NCBI GenBank assembly: GCA_001312325.1
Contig: BBDJ01000025.1
Span: 12,302 to 76,301 of the forward strand
Direction of reading: 5' to 3'
Source: Lysinibacillus pakistanensis
GTDB lineage: Bacteria > Bacillota > Bacilli > Bacillales_A > Planococcaceae
DNA length: 64,000 bases
This document shows, in pieces, positions 29,990 through 42,809 of the stretch (position 1 is its first letter; every line of letters starts with the position of its first letter). The notes below the pieces were generated by a model, which worked only from the letters and a program-made list of their open reading frames with translations, searched no databases and had not been told where the DNA came from. A program made the position numbers and the translations under genes.

Positions 29990-32900
29990 GAATCGGGAAT
30001 GAGATGGTGGTACCTTGTCCAACTACGCTTTCTATAGTTAGTTCTGCATTAAATAATTGTTTTAGGCGTTGTTGTGTATTGACTAGACCAACGCTTGTTT
30101 TCTTTTGCGGTGTGGTATTATCAAAGCCAGCGCCATCATCAGAAATGGCTATAGTAAAATAGTGCTCTGCCTCAGTAATGCGAATGGTCACGTTTCCACC
30201 TCCGCGTTTTGGTAAAATGCCATGCTGGATGGCGTTTTCCACGAGCGTTTGAATGGATAGTGGCGGAACGGACAGCTCCATATTTACTGGGATATCCCAG
30301 TGAATTTGAATTCTATCACCAAAGCGAATTTGTTCAATGGCTAGATAGGAGCGCACAAGCTTTAATTCATAGTCGATCGATACGGCCAAATCGACATTTT
30401 GGAAATCGAAGCTCATTTGTAAATAGTCACTAAATGCTAATAATAGCTTCTCCATTTGCTCATTATCCACGCCATGCAAGGAAATAATCGAGCTCAGTGT
30501 ATTAAAGAAAAAGTGGGGCTGAATTTGTGCCTGTAACCAAGCTGCTTCGATTCGTAGGCGTTCCTCACTGGACTGCTTTACACGAACAAGCGCATGGACC
30601 CTTGACTTAAGCTCCACATATTCCATTGGTTTTTTAACATAGTCATTTGCGCCACTTAAAAAGGCGAGCTGAATATCCACTCTTTGCTGACGGGCTGTTA
30701 GGAACAAGATTGGTAATTCAGAAATGGAGAATTGTTCACGAATTTTCTTCGCCAATTCATAGCCGGACATATGTGGCATCATAATATCGGAAATGACCAA
30801 ATCAAAGCTATTATTTTGTAGCTTTTCCAGCGCTTCGGACCCGCTTAATGCAGTTTCAATATTATAAGCCTCCGTAGAAAGCACATTGGCAAGAACTTGT
30901 AGGTTTACGGCATCATCATCAACAATTAAAATTCTCGAATGGCTAGTCACTAGCGTTTCTTTTTCAGTAACCGCAGCTATTTCGTCTTCAAATTTTGAGA
31001 GACTATTAAGTAATGAGACATATTTAGAAAGAGAAGCATCGTTGTCAACGTTTGTTTTCGTATCATTGTCCGCTTGTTCATTCGTTATTGGTAATGAAAA
31101 AGTAAAGGTAGAGCCTTTGCCAACAGTGGACACCAATGATATTTTTCCTCCATGAAGGGCAACTAGCTCATGGCAAATACTTAAGCCTAGTCCAAGTCCA
31201 CCGCCAATAGATGTCATACTTGAATCTGCTTGCTCATATGGTTCAAATATTCTTTCCTGTATGTCTCTCTCAATACCGATTCCCGTATCTGTAACGGAAA
31301 TATACATTTTTTTTACCGATCAATTCTGCATCTATAGTAATAGAACCTTTTTCTGTAAATTTAATAGCGTTATGAATTAAATTGGTGAAAATCTGAATAA
31401 GCCGAGTTTCGTCTGCTAAGACAGGCGGTAAATCTTTTGGTACTTTAATAATAAGCTCTATAGGCCTTCCTTTTAGCATAAAAAGTAATATATTACTTAC
31501 GCCACTTGCTAGATTATGCACATTAATGGCCTTTGGATGAAGACGGAGTGTTTTCTCTTTTAATTGCACTAAATCGAGTAAATCATCCAGCATGTAGCTC
31601 ATATGATTGCCGATTGTTAGCAGTAGCTTTATATCATCATTATTTTTTTCGGGAAGATCCGAATTTTGCTTCGCCAATAGTGTTTGGGCAATACTCATCA
31701 TGCCATGAAGCGGATTGCGAAGCTCATGTGAAGTATTTGCCAGAAAATCATCCTTTGTATCGATTTCTTTTTGGAGCTTAACAGAAAGCTTTTCGGTTTG
31801 CAGTGTTGTTTGGAAGTAACGTGTAAACCAATATGCTGATATTGCTGTGATAGCAATCAAGAGATCAAAGGGATAATGACTGTAAGGTAATGTAGTATTC
31901 TGCCTTGTTGAAAAAAAATAGTGAATTACCAGCAACTGCGGTACCAGTTAATAATAAAAACACAATTCCTTTTTGTCCTTTAATTACTATATATAATATG
32001 AAAACAGTTATAATAATAGGAGACACAATAAATACTGTTGTGAAAATAATTTTGGTTTTAAAGATATACTCGATTGGAGATAGAATGATAAATATTAAAT
32101 AAGCTACACATAGCATTGGAACAACATTTAATATTTTTGGTGGTTTTAAATATTCCTTCACTAATTCGCGTAGAAATAACACGAAAAATAACATATTAAT
32201 AATATAAGAAAAGTAAAATAGTTTACTTGCCCAAATCCAGTTAATGGGTAGGTAAATATAAATAATTTTGTTACTAGAAACGAGTACAGTTATACACGTG
32301 AAAATAATCATCATGGCAAAATAAATGAGTGATTTACTTCGAATTCCAATTCCTACAAGTAAAACAACAAAGATAAGATAAAATAAAAAAAACTAAACAT
32401 ACAGCTATTTGAGTACCTATAGAAAAGAACTTTGATTTTTCCATCGAGTACAAATCGCCAAAAATAACTTCTTTTGTAAATCCACCCTGTGAATAACGAT
32501 TCGTTTGAACGCCCTGTATAATAATCTCACTTTCATTCGAGTCTAGGGTAAAATAATAGGTAATCGGTCTACTAATCGGGGCAGTTCGTTCATTGTCGGA
32601 TTTCAGATTTCCCAGTCCACCAATTAGTTGCCCATTTACATACAGTTCGTAAGGTGCTAATCCTTCAGGTATTGTCATACCATACATTTGAGGTGCATTG
32701 TGTTGTTTTAGAATTGTTAAGCGATAAGAACCATATTGTCTATTGCTAAGCTCTTTAAAGTATTTATTCCATGACTCAGGTTGGTTGGAATAAACTTTTT
32801 TTTCATCATGTACAGATGATTTTTCTGATGCGAGTAAAGTGTCTGGATATAACGCCCATTCTCCTTGTAGTTTAGTTTTAAAATCATAGCTTGTATCTAC

Positions 32901-33077
32901 AGCTCTTAAATCCACTGTTCCTTGTTTTGCAGAGACCCCTTCAGGAACATTTGTTAAATCAAACCAAGCAAAACGAAGTAATGTAAGCAAGCAAAAGAAT
33001 ATACCAGCAATTAGAAAAATCATGAAATTTTTTTGAGAGTACTTTCTTTTTTTATCATAAAGAATTAATTTCAACAA
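29862..33077 (-). CDS. Hybrid sensor kinase: 7TM-DISM, HisKA, receiver, LytS-type kinase (frame broken)
   Basis: Three run corrections (31306-31313, 31911-31918, 32385-32392) join four pieces into one protein of about 1030-1070 residues. An extracytoplasmic jelly-roll domain (QGEWALYPDTLL) and seven membrane segments (7TMR-DISM) precede HisKA with H-box TSHELRNPLHG, a HATPase (GGGLGLGLSI), a receiver (VDDDAVNL, phospho-acceptor in LVISDIMMPHMSGYE), then a second kinase of LytS type (QIQPHFFFNTLSSI) with its own HATPase (VENAIQHGILP, DDGAGFDN). The start is TTG 33077, 11 bases after AAGGAG, though a corrected ATG start nearer the membrane segment is possible. After ISFPIPKN the frame continues antisense into the lectin gene. 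One more A at 29984-29988 would end it at FPIPKK. Probably partners the divergent regulator. Confidence 0.82.
29954..29987 (+). terminator. Hairpin terminator between convergent genes
   Basis: AAGGATAGA pairs with TCTATCCTT and is followed by ATTTTTA. It overlaps the stop codon of the truncated lectin gene and the C-terminal codons of the kinase. Confidence 0.65.
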
Positions 33078-33176
33078 AATGTTTAAAACTCCTTCAAAAG
33101 TAACGGCTTTTTTTATCAATTCTTTCATAAACATAACGATATTAATACTATGACTAGTTTTTAAGGAGGGGATGTC

Positions 33177-34338
33177 ATGAGAATAGTATTAGTAGATGAT
33201 GAACATTTACCATTAATGAGACTGAAAACCTTACTTGAAAAGAGTAAAGTCCCGGAAATTGACATAGTTGGAGCATATACCGAATCCCTAAATGTCATTG
33301 CCCAAATACAAGCGCTGCAACCTAATGTTGTATTTCTAGATATTGTCATGCCAGATATGGATGGACTTGCATTAGGAGAAAAGCTTCAAGAGCTTTTGCC
33401 GAATGTTGAGATTGTCTTTATTACTGGTTATGACAAATATGCGATAGATGCTTTTAATTTGCATGCAATAGATTATCTATTAAAGCCTGTGCAAGAGGCG
33501 CGCTTACAAAAAACATTGGAACGGCTTCAGCGGGTAAGCGAAAATAATCAACAAATGGCAACGAAGCAAAAAATGATTAAGCTGCTGGGTGGGATTAAAG
33601 TCATAACATCTGAGGGTAAGGTGCAATTAATGAAATGGCGGACATCGAAAGCGAAAGAGCTATTCGCCTATATGCTTAGCAATCGCAATGAAATCATTTA
33701 TCGTGACACTATATTAGAGTTATTTTGGCCAGAATCAGATATAGAAAAAGCATCCAAGCAGCTTTATACAGCTATTTATACTATCCGTCAAACATTAAAA
33801 AATTATGGGTTAGAGGGCATTCAAATCTCAAGTCCATTGTTAAATTCGGGTTATAAATTAATAGTGGAAAATGTAGTAATTGATGTAGAACAATGGTTGG
33901 ATCAATTAAAATCTTTACCCCCTTTACAAGAAGATACAGCAGATAAACATGAACGGGTGTCCCAAGCCTATACAGGAGATTATTTAGGGGATAGCGATTA
34001 TCTTTGGTCTGAAGGAGAAAGAGAACGGCTCAGACGATTGTGGTTGCGCCACGCACAGCAATTAAGTGAATTTTATATAAGAAGCCAACAATATGCTGCA
34101 GCAGTGAGAGTACAGGAGAGGATCCAAATAATCTCCCCAGATGAAGAGGAGAGCTATTTCTCCTTAATGAAGCTATATGATCTGCTCAATAATGCTGCTG
34201 CCGTAGAAGAGCAATATGGGCAACTTAAAAAAAATGCTGCAAGAGCAATTGGCAGTAGAGCCGAGTGTAGAAATTGAAGGATGGTATAGAGGTTGGAGAA
34301 AGGGTAGCACGGTTACGCAGGTGGATGTGTTGAATTGA
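33177..34338 (+). CDS. Response regulator with winged helix and BTAD domain (frame broken)
   Basis: 386 residues after correction of eight A at 34228-34235. A receiver (VLVDDEHLPL, phospho-acceptor in VVFLDIVMPDMDG, LLKPVQ) occupies residues 1-125. A winged-helix DNA-binding domain (SKAKELFAYMLSNRNEIIYRDTILELFWPE, residues 155-235) and a bacterial transcriptional activation TPR-like domain (VSQAYTGDYLGDSDYLWSEGER, residues 250-375) follow, the COG3947 type arrangement. AAGGAGG precedes ATG 33177. It is divergent from the hybrid kinase with 99 bases between, so they almost certainly form a pair. The secreted-protein genes on both sides are plausible targets, which is inference. Confidence 0.85.
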
Positions 34339-34404
34339 AGTTGAAAGAGGATGGGGTATAGGTAAAATTTAGATTAAAATTAAAAAGTTTCACATCAGAA
34401 AAGT

Positions 34405-34445
34405 GCGAGAAATCAATGTTTTAAATTGATTTCTCGCGCTTTTTA
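34405..34445. terminator. Strong terminator after the response regulator
   Basis: GCGAGAAATCAAT pairs perfectly with ATTGATTTCTCGC around a seven-base loop, then GCTTTTTAAG. Confidence 0.88.
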
Positions 34446-34579
34446 AGATTTTGCTAGTCTTTCAGCTTTTCAATAATATATTTTCCTTTAATGAGTAAAA
34501 TATGTTATTACACTCATTTAATAATAAATAATATTGGTAACTCCACATAGTAGAATTGATTAGTGCTCATATTGATAGT

Positions 34580-36504
34580 TTATTGCCAATAATATCCATT
34601 TTGACCATTTCTTTGAGCATTTTTGTAAGTCGTAATAGCACTATTTAAATTATAGACAGCATTAGAAATATCGTTTTGAGTAGCGTAATAATTATTTACC
34701 ACTGCTTGTGCAGATGAAACGGCTGACTCCATTGCAGATCTCTCAGTAGGAGTTGTCCAAAGCGTGTTATATGATAAGTTATAACCGTCCCAAGAAGTTG
34801 TAACATACTGCACAGAATTGATAAGTGCTTGTAATGATGTTTTATCTCCATAATATCCATTCGTACTATTTCTTTGAGCATTTTTGTAGTTAGTAATAGC
34901 GTTATTTAAATTATTGATTGCATTGGAAATATCGTTTTGAGTAGCGTAATAATTATTTACCACTGCTTGTGCAGATGAAACTGCTGACTCCATTGCAGAT
35001 CTCTCAGTAGGAGTTGTCCAAGGCGTGTTATATGACAAGTTATAACCGTCCCAAGAAGTTGTCACATACTGAACAGAATTAATTAGAGCTTGTAATGATG
35101 TTTTATCTGTACCGTATCCAGCAGTTCTATTTCTTTGAGCATTTTTGTAAGTCGTAATAGCATTATTTAAATTATAGATGGCATTAGAGATATCGTTTTG
35201 AGTAGCGTAATAATTATTCACCACTGCTTGTGCAGATGAAACGGCTGACTCCATTGCAGATCTCTCAGTAGGAGTTGTCCAAGGCGTGGTATTTGATAAG
35301 TTATAGCCATCCCAAGAAGTTGTCACATATTGAACAGAATTGATTAGATTTTGTAATGATGTTTTATCACCATTTCCATACCCATACTTCGTTCCGTTTT
35401 TCTGCACAGCTTGATAGTTTGCTAATGCAGTTTTGTATTGTGTAATAGCATTGTTCACTTGCTCCTGTGAAGCACTTGCATTATTTGCTACTGCTTTAGC
35501 ATTTGTAACGGCTGCTTCAAATGCGTTGCGATCTGTTTGTGTTGTCCATTTTTCAGTTGATAAAACGTCATTTCCATAAACAGAGACCGGAACATATGGA
35601 GGGGCAGTTAGTAATTTATTTAATTCAGTTTTATTTGCCACAGGTAGTGTTACGGAAGCTTTGCTATCATCTACCTGTACTTTAGTAACAATATGTCCTG
35701 AATCTAAAGCTACCTTTGCACCACCACTAACAGTTATTTGCTCAATTTTACCCTCTCCATAAAGGCTAAAATCTTTGTCAACATCGATGATTAGTTTGTC
35801 TACATTCGATGAAACCTCAAATGCAGCCACTTTATCAACGACATTGATAGTTGAAATTGTTTGGTTAGAGGATACATCCACTTTTGTACGTTCTACGTTA
35901 AGCGTAGCCGATTTCACATCATTTAGAGAAACATTAAGCCAATTAATTTTTCTTGCCGTAAGAGGTTTAAAGGTAATTCCATCCCCTATTGTTACTTTAT
36001 CAAGTGAGAATGATTTTTTTTACACGACTTGTAACAATGAGCTCATCCTCGATAGCTACATTTTCAACTTTCACATAATCTGCATCGACAGTTAGGCTTC
36101 CTTCAATCTTCGCGTCTCCGCCATCGAAATACACCGTCTTTTTGTTAGTGCCAGCTTTTTTTCAATGTTAGTGATGTGACGCTAGTAATTTCACCCTTTT
36201 TAACGACAATTGTAGCTTGCGCATTCGTTAATGCCGTGCTATTTGCAGTTTTAAAGAGTGATTTAAGAGAATCACTAATATTATATTGTCCGTTAGAAGT
36301 ACGCACCTTATCCTTTGTAATATTAGTAATAGTAACTGCATCTCCTGCTGGAACCTTCGTTTTTGTAGCAGCCAATCGTTCACCAATTTGAATTGACTGG
36401 TTTACAGATGAATCACTAGAAGCAGCGTTTACAGGTGCCACTGGCAATACTAAGGTTGCTGTAAGAGCCGTTGCCATAAAAGTTGATAACGCTTTATTTT
36501 TCAT
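34580..36504 (-). CDS. Secreted protein with FIVAR-like tandem repeats (frame broken)
   Basis: 640 residues after correcting eight T at 36014-36021 and seven T at 36156-36162. ATG 36504 follows TGGAGTGA at good spacing. A signal peptide (MKNKALSTFMATALTATLVL to VNA) precedes a beta-helix-like region of about 280 residues (SLTLKKAGTNKKTVYFDGG, ISTINVVDKVAAFEVSSNVDKL). Then comes one diverged helical repeat and three nearly identical repeats of about 80 residues (TSLQALINSVQYVTTSWDGY, WTTPTERSAMESAVSSAQAV, ATQNDISNAIYNLNNAITTY), which look like FIVAR sugar-binding modules. It ends without an anchor, a few residues into NGYYWQ. The start of a fifth repeat may be lost. Confidence 0.8.
34640..35390 (-). 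repeat. Three near-identical tandem repeats of about 240 bp
   Basis: Blocks near 34600-34860, 34860-35115 and 35115-35370 share long stretches such as CTCAGTAGGAGTTGTCCAA and GCGTAATAATTATT with only scattered differences. This suggests recent duplication or gene conversion inside the FIVAR region. They are a place where short reads could collapse or expand the copy number. Confidence 0.85.
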
Positions 36505-36758
36505 TTTGGTCACTCCAATCATCGTATTTAGTAGCTAATATATCATATATTTCAATAATTTAGTATCCAAAGGGCATGTTTTACTAGGTTTGATTAAATA
36601 AATAAACCAATAGTCCCTTTTTTTATCTTTCTTGTTTTTTTGTGATAAAATCCTAATATTTCTCTATAAATATGTAAAATTCTACTTAATTCGCTAAATC
36701 TATTGTTGTGATACAATGTTCCATCCATTATTATTATGTATAAAAGAGGGGTGTTGTC

Positions 36759-38910
36759 ATGAAAAAAATCTAGAAGTATTGCTTTGAAGCTATCTTCTCT
36801 AATAATAGGAATATTTTTACTATTATTTCTTGCTTATACGATGATAACAGGCATTATTTTGAAAAATCAAAGTGTTGATGATGCAGAAAGTGCAACGCTT
36901 GAAACTGCTGAATTTTCTGCGGCAAAAATGAGTGAGCGCTTTAAGAAAGCAAATACTACTTTACTAACAACAAAACGTATTGTTGAAACTATGGAGAAGA
37001 AAGGTGAGGTTTCCGCGCAAGCTATTTTGGATATCATGGAAACCAATTTAGTGAATAATGATGATTTGCTTGGCGTAGGGGTTATTTTAGAGCAAAATAT
37101 TGCAAACGTAAAACCGATAGCTCTTGCGACTTTATTAGAACAGAATACTATGAAAATAGATTCAGCTACATATGCGGCATTAACTGATTCAAAAAAATCG
37201 CTTTATACCTTATTTAAGTAAGGATGGTGGTGGTATTACTGCTGCTGCTATTGAAGGCATAGATGATAAAAGTGTGTCCGAATGGTATTGGGTACCAAAG
37301 GACGAGGGACGATCAGTTCTAACAGAGCCCTATGATTATAATGTCAATGGAAAGACAGTCCTAATGACAACTATTTCTGTTCCATTAGTAAATGCTTCAG
37401 GGTCATTTTTCGGTATATTAACGGCAGATTTATCCATCGATTATCTTAATGGATTGACAGAGTCAGTCAAGCCAGATGGAGGTTATGCTGCGATTATTAC
37501 AAATAAAGGAATTTTAACAGCGAATAGCCTTGGTGCTACATTAGATGGATTGAATATGCAGGATCATATGGATTGGACAAGCATTAAACAAACGATGGAT
37601 AGTGGCGAAGTAAAAAGCATGTACATGGACTCTGACGAATTGAAAGAAAATTCATTCAATGTCTTTTCACCAATGGTATTAGAGGGAATTGGTGAAACAT
37701 GGACTGTCCAAATGGTACTACCTAAATCGAAAATTCTAGAGACTTATAATCAGGTATTTATTTTTACAATTGTTGCTTCTATTATTATAGTGGTTTTAAT
37801 GTCTGCTGCTAGTGCCCTATTCATTTATAGACAATTGAAACCATTAAAGTTTTTACGTGCATCTATTGAAATGGCGGCTGATGGTGATTTAACACAAAAA
37901 GTGGATGAGAAATATATTAAAGCTGATGAGATTGGGGCTGTTGCATTGGCTTATAATAATATGCTAGATCAAACGAATAGTGCCATAAAAACAGTGCTGA
38001 ATTCTACGACACTACTGAATCAATCATCCAATCATGTTCATGAGACATTTAATGAAATAGTGGCTTCAAGTCAGGAGGTTTCTGTAGCAATTAATGAAAT
38101 TGCTCAAGGTGCATCTAAGCAATCTGAGGATACTGAGGAGACAAACTATCGAATGATTGATTTATCCGATCAAATTGATGCTATTACAGCTTTATCGAAT
38201 GAAATGGATGAGCTGTCAAATAAAACAAAAGCTACTACTGATAAAGGCATGCAAGAGGTTGAAAGCTTACGTGACCGTAATGCGGAGACAAATGCCATGA
38301 ATCGCCGTATTCAACAGCAAATGGAGTCTCTGGCATCTAATATTGCCAATATTAACCAAATAATCACATCTATTCAAGGCATTACGGAGCAAACGAATTT
38401 ATTAGCCTTAAATGCAAGTATAGAAGCAGCACGTGCTGGCGAGCATGGCAAAGGCTTTGCAGTTGTTGCAGAGGAAGTACGAAAGCTAGCAGAGCAATCA
38501 AAAAACGAAACAGATATAATTAAGCAAACAGTGGATAGTATACTTGCAAACTCCAAGCAAACCGTTGCTGTTATTACTTCAAATGCGGAGCTATGCAGTC
38601 ACAAAATGAGTCTGTACAAAGCACAGAGGTAGCATTTAAAGACAACAGTGAACTATCAAACTCTATCGCTTCCTCGATAAATGAGCTAATGGCTAAGCTA
38701 TCGGATATGTTGGAGCATAAAAATCAAGCAATTATGGCAATCCAAAGTATTTCTGCTATTTCAGAGGAGACAGCTGCATCTGCAGAACAGGTAAGTGCCT
38801 CTGCTATCGACCAACAAGCAGAGCTACAAAAGGTGGGGGAATCCATCAATACTATGAATGAGATTTCAAAGGAATTACAAGAGGTTGTTAATCGGTTTAA
38901 GCTAGCTTAA
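36759..38910 (+). CDS. Methyl-accepting chemotaxis protein, dCache type (frame broken)
   Basis: 716 residues after correction. Start ATG 36759 ([23 protein letters not shown]) is found once the seven-A run at 36762-36768 is cut to six; a second seven-A run at 37191-37197 is also overcalled. TM1, a double Cache sensor ([42 protein letters not shown]), TM2, HAMP ([21 protein letters not shown]) and the signalling hairpin ([46 protein letters not shown]) are complete. The third break at about 38594 is GAGCT for GAGGCT, a lost G outside any long run. Ligand unknown; the Cache motif YW...DP-like pattern suggests an amino acid or carboxylate. Confidence 0.88.
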
Positions 38911-38915
38911 TAATG

Positions 38916-38963
38916 AAGAACTGTCTAAGAGGTATTGAAGGTTACCTAAGGCAGTTCTTTTTT
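38916..38963 (+). terminator. Terminator after the chemotaxis receptor
   Basis: AAGAACTG...GGTA pairs with TTACC...GGCAGTTCTT, followed by seven T. Confidence 0.8.
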
Positions 38964-39305
38964 TATCTTCATTCAGCAAATGTTTTTTTGTATCGAAAGT
39001 AAAGCGGTAGATGTTTTATGCGCGTAAGCAAAGCGGCAGCGGCAGATACAGAAGACTCCAACCTCAACAGTGGGAGAGATGAATGCGATTTTGGCTCCTT
39101 TTCAGTGGGTGTTCAAACACTTACTGAAATAGAGGAACTTCGGCTAAGATCTTCACATCCTGTGAAACGCCTGAGTGACCAACATCGTGGGGCACTATTC
39201 AAAATCCGAGCGCATTGTTTATCTGTGCGACAGCGAAGCGACAGCAACAAATGTTTTCTGTGCGAAAGCGAAGCGACAGCAACAATTACGCCAAGGCGAA
39301 ATTGA
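38964..39305 (+). repeat. Dispersed repeat family, copy 2
   Basis: It matches copy 1 over TATCTTCATTCAGCAAATG, the GGCAGATACAGAAGACTCC block, the hairpin at 39103-39126 (CAGTGGGTGT / ACACTTACTG, fully paired) and the end CGCCAAGGCGAAATTGA. It has only two of the GCGAAGCGACAGCAACA units where copy 1 has seven, and about 90 extra bases at 39150-39230. It fills the gap between the receptor and the AEC transporter. Confidence 0.8.
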
Positions 39306-39401
39306 CTGAAGAAGGCTAGCTCAATATTATTCTCTTTTTTTGACAGATTGACCTAGCGGAAAAACAGCACTACTATAAGAAAAGAGAGGAGGACAAATGC
39401 T

Positions 39402-40335
39402 ATGATGTATCTCGGTATGATTTTCTTCCAGATTGTTGCTCCTATTTTAGTGCTTCTTGTGCTTGGCGCGATATTGCAAAAGAAATTTTGCTTCAATTTA
39501 AAAGCGCTCTCTCAGCTTATAACCTATTGCTTCATGCCAGCCGCTGTTTTTGTTAATTTATATGAAACAAGCGTAGAGCTCTCTGTGCTTGGAGAAGTTG
39601 CGATATTTATTGTCCTTTTTATCGGCAGTCAAATGGTGCTAAGTCATTTTTTTAGCGAAAGGACTTGGTTTAGTTAAAGCAGAGGCTGCAGTATTTAAAA
39701 ATAGTGTTGTCCTTATTAATTCAGGAAACTATGGAATTCCTGTTGCACAAATGATATTTGTGACACAGCCAATCGGCGTAGCGATACAGGTTATTCTGGT
39801 GATATTCCAAAATATGACTACCTATACATATGGCTTATACAACTTAATTTCCTCAACAAAATCAGGTATATCCATTGTAAAGAATTTTCTTAAGATGCCT
39901 ATCATTCATGCGCTTATTATAGGGGTGGCAATGAACTATTTTAATCTTGCAGTGCCACAGTTTATTAAAATTCCAATAGATCATGTGGCAGACGGTTTTA
40001 TTGCTGTGGCATTAATCACGTTAGGTGCCCAATTATCACAGCTTGAAATAAAATCCATGTTTAATAAAACCGTCATTATTAGCTGTTTTACACGACTAAT
40101 TTTGGGACCAGCAGTTGCTTTACTCATTATTTATTTACTTGGAATAGATGGGGTAGTGGCACAATCACTATTTATTGCTAGCGCTTTTCCAACATCCCGA
40201 AATAGTTCTAGTTTAGCATTAGAGTATGATATCGAATCAGCAACAGCCGCACAAACTGTTTTATTTTCAACAATAGTGAGCTGTATTACAGTAACAATCG
40301 TTATTTATCTAGCAGAATTATTATTTCTTTCATAA
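39402..40335 (+). CDS. AEC-family (auxin efflux carrier-like) transporter (frame broken)
   Basis: 310 residues after correcting seven T at 39657-39663, with about ten membrane segments. GNYGIPVA in the central segment and LGAQLSQLE near the ninth are characteristic of the auxin efflux carrier/malate permease family. AGGAGG lies upstream of ATG 39402. Family members export or import dicarboxylates or other organic acids; the substrate is not predictable here. No operon partner. Confidence 0.82.
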
Positions 40336-40344
40336 CATATGACG

Positions 40345-40584
40345 TGAGCTCCATTATTTACGGCATTCAAATATCTGCTGACACGAAGTACTTGCCTATA
40401 CTTTTAGGCATAGTCATTTTATTGAGTGTTGTTATGATGGCTACATTGTATTTGTATATGCGGAAATCATTAAAACAATTGAAGAAATGACGGCAGGAAT
40501 TATGCAGATTTCAGACTCTGTTTCTTCCGTTATGAAAAGCTCCTCCAATACAGTCAATCTTATGAAGCAAAAATATAAACTCTG
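40345..40584 (+). pseudogene. Remnant of a chemotaxis receptor
   Basis: One frame gives DTKYLPILLGIVILLSVVMM then YLYMRKSLKQLKK (second membrane segment and start of HAMP). Another gives IIKTIEEMTAGIMQISDSVSSV and MKSSSNTVNLM (start of the signalling helices). The two are shifted relative to each other and neither has a start or signalling tip. This is a decayed fragment of a gene like the one at 36759-38910. Confidence 0.5.
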
Positions 40585-40657
40585 AAGGAAAAAAATAGTG
40601 ATGAAGCTTCCATCTCTTAGCAATATCTGTTACACTAGCATCAAACTTAATAGCATT

Positions 40658-40757
40658 GACTAGGGGAGTCTGATGAGTCAGGCTGAGAGGGAAACGCATT
40701 GAGGTTTCTTGACCCTTTGGACCTGATCTGGCTCATACCAGCGTGGGAAAGTTAAGA
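40658..40757 (+). ncRNA. TPP riboswitch (THI element)
   Basis: The conserved aptamer landmarks are present in order: AGGGGAGTC, GGCTGAGAGG, GACCCTTTGGACCTGATCTGG and CATACCAGCGTGGGAAAG. It lies 150 bases before thiC and is followed by an intrinsic terminator (40809-40846). Thiamine pyrophosphate binding is expected to favour the terminator and reduce thiC expression. Confidence 0.95.
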
Positions 40758-40808
40758 AATTATTGCGTGCTCTTTACAATGCGATAATTATACCTTTTAC
40801 AATCATAG

Positions 40809-40846
40809 CCGGATCCAAAATTTTTTTGGATTCGGTTTTTATTTTT
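40809..40846 (+). terminator. Riboswitch-controlled terminator
   Basis: CCGGATCCAAAA pairs with TTTTGGATTCGG and is followed by TTTTTATTTTT. It lies between aptamer and thiC, so it is the likely expression platform. Confidence 0.85.
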
Positions 40847-40902
40847 GTTGGGTTGAGCTAGATTCGGTCCTTGTATAAATTTTCTATAAGGGAGAGAAGT
40901 AG

Positions 40903-42684
<1,782 letters not shown>

Positions 42685-42694
42685 TATTGTAATG

Positions 42695-42729
42695 AAGGTT
42701 TGTGTCTATTTAGGCACAAACCTTTTTTC
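42695..42729 (+). terminator. thiC terminator
   Basis: AAGGTTTGTG pairs with CACAAACCTT and is followed by TTTT. Confidence 0.9.
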
Positions 42730-42732
42730 GTT

Positions 42733-42773
42733 GAAAAAAAAAACTCCATGTGAAGCGTGGCTCACATAGAGTT
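42733..42773 (-). terminator. Catalase terminator
   Basis: On the minus strand AACTCTATGTGA pairs with TCACATGGAGTT and is followed by ten or more T. Confidence 0.85.
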
Positions 42774-42809
42774 AAAGTTGGATTTGGATATCAATAATAG
42801 GTGGAAAAA

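Noticed and set aside
39018..39305. A 95-residue frame after the chemotaxis receptor
   Set aside because: It lies wholly within repeat copy 2 and has no ribosome site or conserved protein pattern.
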